From positions 177,419 through 241,418 of the forward strand of contig NZ_OY781872.1 in NCBI RefSeq assembly GCF_963677065.1: a stretch of DNA of 64,000 nucleotides. Reading direction: 5' to 3'. The first letter of the stretch is position 1; each line of letters begins with the position of its first letter. The notes beneath the pieces are model-generated. The model saw nothing but the letters and a program-made list of their open reading frames with translations. It ran no database searches and was not told the origin of the DNA. This document shows, piece after piece, positions 53,240-62,105 of the stretch. Source of the stretch: an uncultured Methanoregula sp. (GTDB taxonomy: Archaea > Halobacteriota > Methanomicrobia > Methanomicrobiales > Methanospirillaceae). The translations under genes and the position numbers were made by a program.

Positions 53240-55288
53240 ATGGAAGAGTACCAGAGCGAGATCGAACGAATCAAGGATCTGTTATTCTCCCATCCGGAAG
53301 GGATGAGCATCACAGATATTGCCGGACAATTGCAGATGAACCGGAATTCCGTTGCCAAATATATGGATATACTCCAGATCCAGGGTGCTGCTGATGGAAG
53401 GAAGATGGGTACATCAAAGATCTATTATCTCTCCCAGAGGATCCCAGCTTTTTCTTTAAGAAAAGTCTGCTTCCGCCCCCTGCTCATCTGCAACCAGGAC
53501 TTAATTATAACGGACGCAAACCAGGGATTTTTATCCATCCTGGGCATGCATTCAGATCAGTTGATCAAGAAAAATCTCGAATCCCTCCCGGTCCGGTTTC
53601 TTGAGGGGGGCACAGCCCAGCAGGTTCTGAAAAAAACCCTCCGGGGCATGGAGCAACGGATTCGTGCGCAGGTTCAGGCCGGGGCAAAAATCAATCCCTG
53701 TAATATCCTGCTCGTTCCCGTTGTTTTTGAGAACGGGAAGCCCGGCATTTCCTTGATCATTGACGATGCGGCACCTCCACCAGGGGTTTTGCAGGCAGAA
53801 CCCCATTCAGCAGATCTCCTGGAGATCCTGGACGATGAGATAGAATATATTGTGAGATACACACCTGAAGGCATCATCCGCTATGCAAACGAACCCTACT
53901 GCCGGGCCGTTGGCAAGACCAGGGAAGAACTGGTAGGCAGGCAGTTCAAACCCCTGGTATCCCCGGAAGACTCCCAGAAGATCCGGGCACATCTCGATCG
54001 CCTGAGCGTCCAGTACCCGGTAGGGGTCATCGAATACCGGGCGATCATGGCAAGCGGCGATATGCGCTACCTCCGGTGGCATGACCGGGCCCATTTCAAC
54101 TCACGGGGAGAAGTTATCACGTACTCATCCTGCGGCCTTGACATCACGGATCTCGTTACGGTTGGCCAGAAACTCAAAAAAACCCAGGAGACGCTGGAGG
54201 AGACCATTGTCAGCCGTACCGAAGACTTACGGGCGGTCAACCGACAGCTGTACGAGGAGATCGCCCAGCGGGAGAAGATGGAGGAGGAACTCCGCCGCAC
54301 GCAGTTTGCCATGGACCATGCCGCAGATATGATCTTCTGGGTAAACCGGAATGCCCGGATTCAATACGCCAACAGCATGGCAGTGCAAACACTCGGGTAC
54401 ACCGGGCCGGATATTCTCGGACGTCCCTTTGAAGAAGTAATCCCTCTGTACTCTCTCTCCTCATGGGACGGGATCTGGGATACGCTGAAAAAAACCGGAA
54501 CAATCTCGGAAGAGACGCTTCTTGTAAAAAACGACAACAGCCGTGTTCCTGCTGAAGTCACGCTCACCTACCTTGAATACCGCGGAAAGGAATTCGCCTA
54601 CTGCTTCTCCCGGGACATCTCGGAACGCACCCGTATGGAGCGGGCGCTGCAGGAAGCCAACAAGAAACTCAACATCTTTACCAGTATCGCGCGCCACGAC
54701 ATCCAGAACAAGATTACCGTTCTTTTAGGATATCTCGGACGGACAAAGAAGGCAGTAAAAGATCCCGTTGTTCTCGAATACCTTGAAAAACAGGAGACCG
54801 CAGCAAAAGCCATACGGAACGAGATCAATCTGACTCGGGAATTCAAGGATCTGGGGGCGAGCCCACCCGAGTGGCAGAACATCAGGACCGTGCTGGACGG
54901 AGTCATCCAGCAGCAGGACACGGATGGGATATCCTTCTCGATCGATCTCCCTGATCTTGAGATTTATACCGACAGTCAGCTCGATCGCGTGTTCGAACGT
55001 CTGTTCGATACAGCTAAAACCTCCGAGAAAAACCACCGGGAGGTCTGCATATCCTCGCTCCAGAAAGACCGCGATCTGGTCATTGCGCTAGAGTACGAAA
55101 GCAGGGGTATTAAACCCGAGGACAAGGAAGGGATCTTTGAAGTGCAGGCATCGAATAACCGGGGCCTGTTCATTGCCCGCGAGATCCTCTCCCTGACAGG
55201 CATATCATTAAAGGAGACCGGGGTTGTGGGAAGGAATACCCGGTTTGAGATGGAGATTCCGGACACCTATTTCAGGTATTCTCATTAA
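53240..55288 (+). CDS. HTH-PAS histidine-kinase-like protein with a degenerate ATPase domain
   Basis: A 682-residue protein. Residues 1-70 form a winged-helix-like domain (SITDIAGQLQMNRNSVAKYMDILQ). PAS domains follow near 80-180, 200-310 and 360-475. The H-box is present (SIARHDIQNKITVL, histidine near 485), but the ATP-binding part is ruined: the N-box reads LFDTAKTSEKN instead of LxDNA, the DxGxG motif is absent and the G2-type loop is NNRGLF rather than GxGLGL. It may serve as a DNA-binding sensor or phosphotransfer hub but cannot bind ATP normally. Its own TATA box is upstream. Confidence 0.83.
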   Translation: MEEYQSEIERIKDLLFSHPEGMSITDIAGQLQMNRNSVAKYMDILQIQGAADGRKMGTSKIYYLSQRIPAFSLRKVCFRPLLICNQDLIITDANQGFLSILGMHSDQLIKKNLESLPVRFLEGGTAQQVLKKTLRGMEQRIRAQVQAGAKINPCNILLVPVVFENGKPGISLIIDDAAPPPGVLQAEPHSADLLEILDDEIEYIVRYTPEGIIRYANEPYCRAVGKTREELVGRQFKPLVSPEDSQKIRAHLDRLSVQYPVGVIEYRAIMASGDMRYLRWHDRAHFNSRGEVITYSSCGLDITDLVTVGQKLKKTQETLEETIVSRTEDLRAVNRQLYEEIAQREKMEEELRRTQFAMDHAADMIFWVNRNARIQYANSMAVQTLGYTGPDILGRPFEEVIPLYSLSSWDGIWDTLKKTGTISEETLLVKNDNSRVPAEVTLTYLEYRGKEFAYCFSRDISERTRMERALQEANKKLNIFTSIARHDIQNKITVLLGYLGRTKKAVKDPVVLEYLEKQETAAKAIRNEINLTREFKDLGASPPEWQNIRTVLDGVIQQQDTDGISFSIDLPDLEIYTDSQLDRVFERLFDTAKTSEKNHREVCISSLQKDRDLVIALEYESRGIKPEDKEGIFEVQASNNRGLFIAREILSLTGISLKETGVVGRNTRFEMEIPDTYFRYSH

Positions 55289-55366
55289 TTGACGCAAAGC
55301 AACCGCGATTCCCCCAAGACGGGTTCAGTCACCTGTTCAGCAGTTTTCATTCATAAACAACAATGC

Positions 55367-55374
55367 ATAAATAT
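55367..55374 (+). promoter_or_regulatory. TATA box of the 55419 response regulator
   Basis: ATAAATAT, about 48 bp before the ATG at 55419. Confidence 0.45.
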
Positions 55375-55418
55375 CTCTCATTTTTAACACACATACGGGA
55401 AAGGTATCCCGAGAGAAC

Positions 55419-55814
55419 ATGATCCACATACTCTTAGTCGACGATGATAAAGACATACTCGATATCATGCGCCTTGATCTCGAGGATGAGCCGGCATTCT
55501 CTGTGGATACCTGCAGTGCATCGACCGAGGCAGTCGAGCGGACAAAAAAATGCAATTACCAGGTGATAATTGCCGACTGGCGCATGCCGGTGATGAACGG
55601 GACTGAACTCATCCGGCAGTTGCGCAGCAGCGGGTGCAAAGCCCATGTCATCCTGTACTCCGGACACAATGTCAGTTCCGATATCCGGACAGCGATCGAG
55701 AGCGGGGCAGATTATTATGTTCACCGCGGCGGGGATCCGGACACGGAATTTGCTCAGCTGCGGCAGCTCATCTCAAAGGCAGCCGGTCCATCGGGAGCAG
55801 AAAAAACTCACTGA
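55419..55814 (+). CDS. Response regulator receiver protein with the conserved lysine replaced
   Basis: A 131-residue receiver without output domain. The acidic pocket DDD at 8-10 and the phospho-site Asp53 (IADWRMP) are intact, and Ser81 stands at the switch position. The lysine that normally follows strand 5 is arginine (YVHRGGDP, Arg103). The receiver of the large kinase at 58425 has lysine there (YLQKGGAP). It follows the degenerate kinase on the same strand after 130 bp and has its own promoter. Confidence 0.88.
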   Translation: MIHILLVDDDKDILDIMRLDLEDEPAFSVDTCSASTEAVERTKKCNYQVIIADWRMPVMNGTELIRQLRSSGCKAHVILYSGHNVSSDIRTAIESGADYYVHRGGDPDTEFAQLRQLISKAAGPSGAEKTH

Positions 55815-56090
55815 TTCATCTCCGGTCCTCCGGAGAAACGATCCTGTTTTAAGTGTGATTTCAATCGTTGGAGAACGAGATCTTTTACTGCCAGGCATTA
55901 CGGGTTCTGAAGCATCTTCCGTGATCAGGTCCAGACCGTGCACTCTTGCCGGCACACCAGTCTTTTGAATCGCGATATGCGTGGCGGACAGGATCTCACC
56001 GATGAGGAAGGGGCCCCTACTATTGTTGTTCCCGAAACTGAAAACCGATGAGTTAGTATCGTATGCAATAAAAACTACAACCGGGTTACC
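55815..56090. other. Intergenic region without a recognised gene
   Basis: A 276-bp gap. A/T-rich sequence around 56063-56072 (GCAATAAAAA) may be the promoter of the next gene. Nothing else is supported. Confidence 0.4.
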
Positions 56091-56942
56091 ATGATGCAGA
56101 CAAAGGGCAACGGGATCTCAGGAAAAGCAGGAGTTCTTATCCTCAGCTTGCTATGCTGCGCCGGGTTCATAACCGGCGCATCTGCTGAAGGCGGCATCCA
56201 GACCGCAATGGGGGATTCCGTCACTCTTTCCGGCTACTCGTATGGCGGCCCGAACGCCTATCTTTTCCTGACCGGCCCAAACCTTCCGGCAAACGGGGTT
56301 GCTCTGGACAATATCAACCGCCGGGCTGACCAGGGGGGATTCACGGTCGTGAGCGTTGACGGGAACAATCACTGGACCTACAAATGGAATACCGCAAATA
56401 TCGGCGGCCGGCTGGATGCCGGCGCGTACACCATCTGGGTAGTGAACGGGCCAAACGACCGCTCCCGCCTCAATGAAGCGGATTACAGCACAATCCAGGT
56501 AAATCTCGGGGTCCCGTCCATTTCCGTAGACACGCCATCGGTTCCTGCAACCCTTGATGTCACAACAGAGCCTTCCGGCGCTACGGTCAGGCTCAATGAA
56601 AAATACCTTGGCAGAACACCCCTGAACGTGGGCAATCTTGACCCGGGAACCTATACCCTCTCACTGGTAAAAACCGGATACCAGAATATCACTACTCCGG
56701 TAAGGCTGGATGCCGGGAAGGTCACCGAAGTGCAGGCACCCCTCGCTCCCGAGGCCGCTATCCCCCTCCCCGCGACAACCATTGCAGGCGCCCAGTCACC
56801 GGTAACGACCGGCCTGGATCAGGGAATGGCTGCAACCGTTGTCTCACCATCAGCCACAACCCCGCAGCGTGCCGCAGGGCTCATTGCGGTACCGCTCTCT
56901 GCCCTTGCCCTGGCGGCCTTCGCAGGACTGCGGCGCAGGTAA
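56091..56942 (+). CDS. Secreted surface protein with PEGA domain and C-terminal membrane anchor
   Basis: A 283-residue protein with a signal peptide (residues 12-31), an N-terminal domain (to about 150), a PEGA domain (about 152-220; DVTTEPSGATVRLNEKYLGRTPLNVG, DPGTYTLSLVKTGYQNIT), a Pro/Thr linker and a C-terminal hydrophobic helix ending LAAFAGLRRR. This tail layout resembles substrates of archaeosortase, but the usual PGF motif is absent, so anchoring through artA at 42524 is only a guess. Many paralogues of this kind occur in methanogen genomes. Confidence 0.75.
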   Translation: MMQTKGNGISGKAGVLILSLLCCAGFITGASAEGGIQTAMGDSVTLSGYSYGGPNAYLFLTGPNLPANGVALDNINRRADQGGFTVVSVDGNNHWTYKWNTANIGGRLDAGAYTIWVVNGPNDRSRLNEADYSTIQVNLGVPSISVDTPSVPATLDVTTEPSGATVRLNEKYLGRTPLNVGNLDPGTYTLSLVKTGYQNITTPVRLDAGKVTEVQAPLAPEAAIPLPATTIAGAQSPVTTGLDQGMAATVVSPSATTPQRAAGLIAVPLSALALAAFAGLRRR

Positions 56943-57019
56943 TCTATAAAAATGGCCCGGAATCCACCCCATCCCCCTGTTTTATAATGAAAAACAGGTA
57001 ATGGAATTATACGATCCAG

Positions 57020-57229
57020 ATGAGTGGCACACTCTTTGAAATCCTGATGGTACTGACGCTCGGTCTTCTTGGAGGAGTCTGTTTTGGCCTCCTCATCGGG
57101 TACTTTGCCGGGCTGCAGAAACCGGAATGGCACCAGATGACCTCCCGGCAGAAACTGCTCAACTGCGCTCTTGTTGCGATATGTTCAATTGCCTGTATAG
57201 CAGAGCTGGCATGGTACGTTCTGGGATAA
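57020..57229 (+). CDS. Small hypothetical membrane protein
   Basis: A 69-residue protein with two predicted transmembrane helices (about residues 4-30 and 46-68) and little else. The start ATGAGTGGC is favoured, but no strong ribosome-binding site is seen. It lies between the surface-protein gene and the HprK-like gene on the same strand, with a 52-bp gap to the latter, so it may be expressed with it. Function unknown. Confidence 0.5.
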   Translation: MSGTLFEILMVLTLGLLGGVCFGLLIGYFAGLQKPEWHQMTSRQKLLNCALVAICSIACIAELAWYVLG

Positions 57230-57281
57230 TCGATCCTGATCTCCCCGGCACCGGGGCAGATTACGGAACAGCGGGTGTATT

Positions 57282-58229
57282 ATGAGTTATACCATATCCC
57301 CGATCACCCAGGAGGAAAACGAGCGGCTCACCCGGGAGTACCTGCCCCGGGTCCGGTACGAGATCAAGTCCCAGATATACGGGTGCTGCATCAAGCTGCT
57401 CTCGGACAATCACGCCCTCAAGGAGACCTGGCAGGAGAATTTCTATGCCATGTCGGAAAGCATCCGTTCCCACGGGCGCATGTTCGTCTTTTCCAATCCG
57501 GATTACCCGGATAATACTCTTCTTTTCGATCCCTGTTCGAAGACCGCATTCCTTTTCAACTTCAGCTATTACGGCTGGATAAAATCCATTGCACTCGGAC
57601 TCACCGGCGATATTCTCGAAGACGAGCACGGGATCTCATCCATCCACGGGGCCTGCGTGGACATCGGGGGACAGGGTCTCTGTCTCATCGGAACCTCCGG
57701 GGCGGGAAAGACCACCCAGACCTATGGGCTCCTTAATGTTTCCCGGAGCCGGGTTATTTCGGACGACTGGTTCTTCTTCCGGGTATTTGGCCCGGATATC
57801 CTTGCCTACGGCTCCGAGAAGAATTTTTACATCCGGGAAGACCTGGCCGGCATCTGGCGGGAGTTTGGGGGCCTTGTCGGGAAAGACGAGTACGATGCCG
57901 ACGGGAGGGCCGTGGCAGATCTCCGCTGGGTTGTCGGGAAAGGGCGCCAGCTCCCCTTCACGACACTGACAACACTCATCGTTCTCAAACGCGATCCCGT
58001 CGACCAGCAGATCAGCCGGAAACTTGATTCCGCGGAAGCCTGCGACATTTTTACCGAGAACAGGTATTTCAACCCGCACCTCCTCATCAACAACCCACGA
58101 AAGGAAAATCTCCGCAAAAGATCGATCCAGGACCTGCTCCAGCGGACAACCGCATACCAGGTCAATACCACGAAAAGCCCAAAGGAGACGCAGAGCCTGA
58201 TCCGGTCCCTTGTGGGATTGAAAGAATAA
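57282..58229 (+). CDS. HprK/PEPCK-like P-loop protein
   Basis: A 315-residue protein with Walker A CLIGTSGAGKTTQTYGLL near residue 133, and a downstream acidic SDDWFFFR motif like the Walker B region of HPr kinase. The fold matches the HprK/PEPCK superfamily, of which many members in archaea have no HPr partner. An N-terminal alpha/beta domain of about 110 residues is not recognised. GCGGGTG lies 4 bases before the ATG. It could phosphorylate a small molecule or protein; no PTS genes are in the window. Confidence 0.7.
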   Translation: MSYTISPITQEENERLTREYLPRVRYEIKSQIYGCCIKLLSDNHALKETWQENFYAMSESIRSHGRMFVFSNPDYPDNTLLFDPCSKTAFLFNFSYYGWIKSIALGLTGDILEDEHGISSIHGACVDIGGQGLCLIGTSGAGKTTQTYGLLNVSRSRVISDDWFFFRVFGPDILAYGSEKNFYIREDLAGIWREFGGLVGKDEYDADGRAVADLRWVVGKGRQLPFTTLTTLIVLKRDPVDQQISRKLDSAEACDIFTENRYFNPHLLINNPRKENLRKRSIQDLLQRTTAYQVNTTKSPKETQSLIRSLVGLKE

Positions 58230-58424
58230 GCCCCTTTGTCCCGGGTACCTGCAGAGGAATTCTGCCACCGGCCCGGAAGACGAAAGGAAGCAATTCCTGC
58301 AGGACATGCACCCTTTTTCGGGTATGCGCAAAATACGGGCCGTTCCGGATCCGGGATAATACAAAGGCTGTTTTGCGACGTAAAAGCACAATAGTTATCC
58401 CTTTTTGGATGCCAGCCTTCATGA

Positions 58425-61172
58425 ATGATCTCCATCCTGTACGTGGATGATGACCCTGCACTGCTCAGCATCTGCCGGATTTTTCTGGAGCGGGCCGGGG
58501 ATTTCAGGGTAGATACTCTCGAATCGGCGGTTGAAATTCCCCGCATAATTAAAGAAAAACAGTACGATGCCATCATCTCCGATTACCAGATGCCGGAGAT
58601 GGATGGGATCACGCTCCTCAAAACTATCCGGGCGGGGGGCAGCGGGATCCCGTTTGTCCTCTTTACCGGCAGGGGCCGGGAAGAGGTTGTGATCGAAGCC
58701 CTCAACAACGGGGCTGATTTTTATCTCCAGAAAGGCGGTGCTCCCAAAGCCCAGTTCGCAGAGCTTGCCCACAAAGTGCGCCAGGCAGTGGGAAAGCAAA
58801 AAACAGAAGAGGAACTGCGGGCTTCTGAGAAGCGGTTGTCGGATATCATCAACTTCCTTCCCGATCCAACATTTGCCATCGATCGCGACAGGAAAGTAAT
58901 CGCCTGGAACCGGGCCATGGAAGACTTAACCGGCGCAGGAGCCGCAGAGATGATCGGGAAAGGAAAACAGGAATACTCCATCCCGCTCTATGGCCACTGC
59001 CGGCCGCTTCTCATCGATCTCATCTTCGAACCGGAGGACCGGATTGCACAACAGTACTATGGGATTATCCGGGAAAACGATGTTCTTATCGCCGAAACAG
59101 ATCTTCCTGATCTCAAAGGATCGCCGCGTATTCTTATGGGCAAGGCAAGCCCGCTCTACAGCCCTGATGGGGAGATCATCGGTTCCATCGAATCGATCCG
59201 GGACATAACGTCCATAAAAAAAGCCGAGCGCGAGTTGCGCTCTGCCTATGAGGAGATCGCTGCAGCGGAAGAAGAGCTCAGGGGGCAGTTCGATGCCCTT
59301 GCACAGAACGAGAGGAGTCTCCGGGAGAGCGAAGCCCGGTTCCGCCAGCTCTCGGAGACCATGACCGCGAGCATATTTGTCTTCCGGAAAAAGCTCCTGT
59401 ACGCAAACCCTGCAGCCGAAATCCTGACGGGATTTTCCCGGGATGAACTGCTGTCCATGGACTTCTGGGAATTCGTTCATCCCGATTTCCGGAACAAAGT
59501 AAAAAACAAGGGTATCCTGATGCCGGACAGCGCAAAAAACCCGTCACACAACACATTCAAGATCATCCGGAAGAACGGGGAAGAGCGCTGGGTGGATGCC
59601 TCGACAACACAGATACTTTACGATGGCATCCCGGCAGTTATCAGTATTCACGTGGACATGACCGAAGAAAAGCAGGTCATGGACCGGCTCTTCTGCATGT
59701 ACCAGGCATTTCACCAATTTGGATCCGATCCCCGGAAAAATATCGGAATAATCACCGCTCTTGCCGGAGAGAAACTGCAAGGTGCAGCTGCATTTTATTG
59801 CCGGCTCGAGAAGAACAGCCCCCGGTGTGTCGGGCAATGGAACTTCCCGGGTGACAGAGATGAGAGGGAACGCCTCATAAACCGGGTATGTGCGGAAATT
59901 TCCGTTTGCGGGGAGGATGCGGCGATCGTAATAACCGATCCCTCCCGTCCGGACAGCACAGCAGAAGAAGCCGGATCCGGGAAATCTGCCTTTGCGACCT
60001 GCGTGGCAAAAGCCGTCAGGATCGGGGAGGATTATTGCGGGGTGCTCTCGGTGCTCTTCCGGAATGCCGTTGTCCTGAAAGAGCCGGACCTCGAATATCT
60101 CGCCATCCTTGCAAACGCTGCCGCCATCGAAGACGAGCGGTGGCTGACGCATGAATCCCTCTCGGACAGCATGGAGAAGTACCGGGGACTCTTCGAGCTG
60201 GGAAGCGAAGCTATCTTCCTCATCGACAACGCGACAGACAGGCTGCTTGAGGCAAACGAAGCTGCAACCGAGATATACGGGTTCAGCCACGAAGAACTGC
60301 TCCGGATGAAGATCGGAGATCTCTTGGCAGAGCCGGAGAAGACCGGGGCAGTAACCAAAAAGTCGGGATTTGGCAGCATTGCGGTTTCCCTGAGCTATCA
60401 TAAAAAGAAGGATGGCACGATCTTCCCGGTCGAGATAAACGGGCGGTTCTTTGTCTGGGCAGGAAAACAGGTCCATGTGGTTGCGATCCATGACATCACG
60501 TCCCGCCGGCAGGCGGATGAGGCGCTCTGCAGGGCCAACAGGAAACTGAATCTCCTCAACAGCATCACCCGGCACGATGTCGCAAACCAGCTCACCGTAC
60601 TGCAGGGATATTCCCAGCTTGCACTCCTGAATGAACCCGATCCGGTGATAGCCGATTTTCTTGCAAAGATCGAATCGGTAAGTGAGACGATAGAGAGGCA
60701 GATCACGTTCACCGGCATGTACCAGGAGCTCGGGGTGCAGGCTCCCGGCTGGCATAACCTTCACGAGGTTCTTTCCCGGGTCAGGCCAAAGGAGATCCTC
60801 TTCTCGTGTTCCTGCGGCAACCTTGCAATCTACGCGGATCCTATGCTTGAAAAAGTCTTTGCCAACCTCTTTGACAATGCCATGAGGCATGGGGAGCATG
60901 TTTCGCAGATCCGCATCCATTGCAAAAGGGCAGGAGAGGAACTCGTCATCTTTGTGGAAGACAACGGGGTGGGTGTTCCGCTGGACATCAAGCCGAAGAT
61001 CTTCCTGAAGGGTTTCGGGAAGCACACCGGCTTCGGGCTCTTCCTGGTCCGCGAGATCCTCGCGATTACCGGTATCTCCATCCATGAGACCGGAAGGCAC
61101 GGGACCGGGGCCCGGTTCGAGATCACGGTGCCAAAAGGCGGATTCCGGGAAGAGACCGGTTCACGAAACTAA
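58425..61172 (+). CDS. Large hybrid histidine kinase (receiver-PAS-PAS-GAF-PAS-kinase)
   Basis: A 915-residue soluble sensor. A receiver with Asp53 and Lys103 (YLQKGGAP) spans 1-120; PAS domains lie about 130-255, 305-415 and 580-690; a GAF-like domain occupies about 430-560. The H-box is SITRHDVANQLTVLQG with histidine near 717, and the ATPase has LFDNAMRHG, DNGVGVP and GKHTGFGLF, all intact. The receiver at the N-terminus and the RHD-type H-box are typical of methanogen hybrid kinases. ATG at 58425 begins the first strand. Signal unknown. Confidence 0.92.
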   Translation: MISILYVDDDPALLSICRIFLERAGDFRVDTLESAVEIPRIIKEKQYDAIISDYQMPEMDGITLLKTIRAGGSGIPFVLFTGRGREEVVIEALNNGADFYLQKGGAPKAQFAELAHKVRQAVGKQKTEEELRASEKRLSDIINFLPDPTFAIDRDRKVIAWNRAMEDLTGAGAAEMIGKGKQEYSIPLYGHCRPLLIDLIFEPEDRIAQQYYGIIRENDVLIAETDLPDLKGSPRILMGKASPLYSPDGEIIGSIESIRDITSIKKAERELRSAYEEIAAAEEELRGQFDALAQNERSLRESEARFRQLSETMTASIFVFRKKLLYANPAAEILTGFSRDELLSMDFWEFVHPDFRNKVKNKGILMPDSAKNPSHNTFKIIRKNGEERWVDASTTQILYDGIPAVISIHVDMTEEKQVMDRLFCMYQAFHQFGSDPRKNIGIITALAGEKLQGAAAFYCRLEKNSPRCVGQWNFPGDRDERERLINRVCAEISVCGEDAAIVITDPSRPDSTAEEAGSGKSAFATCVAKAVRIGEDYCGVLSVLFRNAVVLKEPDLEYLAILANAAAIEDERWLTHESLSDSMEKYRGLFELGSEAIFLIDNATDRLLEANEAATEIYGFSHEELLRMKIGDLLAEPEKTGAVTKKSGFGSIAVSLSYHKKKDGTIFPVEINGRFFVWAGKQVHVVAIHDITSRRQADEALCRANRKLNLLNSITRHDVANQLTVLQGYSQLALLNEPDPVIADFLAKIESVSETIERQITFTGMYQELGVQAPGWHNLHEVLSRVRPKEILFSCSCGNLAIYADPMLEKVFANLFDNAMRHGEHVSQIRIHCKRAGEELVIFVEDNGVGVPLDIKPKIFLKGFGKHTGFGLFLVREILAITGISIHETGRHGTGARFEITVPKGGFREETGSRN

Positions 61173-61200
61173 CCGGAGATGACCCGGGCATGGTTCCCCG

Positions 61201-62007
61201 TCAGTACCCGGCAGCGTAATAGTACCCGCCGGATTCTGTTATCTCCAGCGGTACATCGAAGAGAGCCCCGATCGTTTTTCCCGTCAGGAGATCTCTCTTC
61301 GCTCCATCCTTCTCGATTTTGCCGTCTTTCATGAGAACCACCCGGGAGATCTCCGGGATGATGTCGTGGAGATTGTGCGTGACCAGGATGATTCCGGTTC
61401 CCGACCGGGCGATCTTCCGGATAGTCTGGCGGAACGTGTGCAGGGTATGGAGATCGAGGCTGTTCGTTGGTTCGTCAAGGATGAGTGTCCGGGGATTATG
61501 GACCAGCGCCCGGCCGATGAGAAAACGCCGGGCTTCTCCCGAGGACATCTCGGTCATCAAGCGGGACTGGAGATGATCGATCTCCAGGAACATAGAGATC
61601 TCATCTGCCTTCTCCTCCATTGCCGGTGTGATCTGCTGGTTGAAGAGCCCGATGCTGGAGAAGAACCCTGACAGGATCACTTCCCTGCCGCTCATCTCCC
61701 GGGTGAACGTGTACTGCAGCTCGTTCGAGACTATCCCGATGGTGGACCGCAGGTCAAAGACATCCCAGACATCAGATCCCCGGATCCGGAAGATCACCTG
61801 CTCATCGGAAACCACCGGGTAGAGCTCCCGGGTGATGGTCCTGACCAGCGTTGACTTTCCTGCCCCGTTGGGCCCGAGGATAGCTATGTTCTCGCCCTCG
61901 CGGACGACAAGAGAGATCCGGTCAAGGGCCCGGGTATTGTCGCGGAATACCGTGATATTCTCAAATTCTATCAGGGGATCTTCTTTTCCATCAGGTTTAT
62001 GTGTCAT
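61201..62007 (-). CDS. Orphan ABC transporter ATP-binding protein
   Basis: A 268-residue ABC ATPase. Walker A is GPNGAGKSTLV near residue 42, the signature MSSGEARRFLIG near 150, Walker B TLILDEPTNSLD near 173 and the H-loop VTHNLHD near 208. No membrane subunit or substrate-binding protein is adjacent, so it either joins a permease encoded elsewhere or has a non-transport role; the closest look is to iron/cobalamin or ModF/PhnL-like single-chain ABC subunits. It converges with the large kinase gene. Confidence 0.88.
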   Translation of the reverse strand: MTHKPDGKEDPLIEFENITVFRDNTRALDRISLVVREGENIAILGPNGAGKSTLVRTITRELYPVVSDEQVIFRIRGSDVWDVFDLRSTIGIVSNELQYTFTREMSGREVILSGFFSSIGLFNQQITPAMEEKADEISMFLEIDHLQSRLMTEMSSGEARRFLIGRALVHNPRTLILDEPTNSLDLHTLHTFRQTIRKIARSGTGIILVTHNLHDIIPEISRVVLMKDGKIEKDGAKRDLLTGKTIGALFDVPLEITESGGYYYAAGY

Positions 62008-62105
62008 TGTCAGAATCCCTGCGGATGATTCCGCACTTGCATGGAGGAGTTGCCCGGGCCGGTCAGGGGGAAACGCCGAAGATATTTTTTGACCGCGTTT
62101 CCGGA

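Noticed and set aside
59544..61100. 518-codon minus-strand frame opposite the hybrid kinase
   Set aside because: An antisense shadow of a clear PAS-kinase gene.
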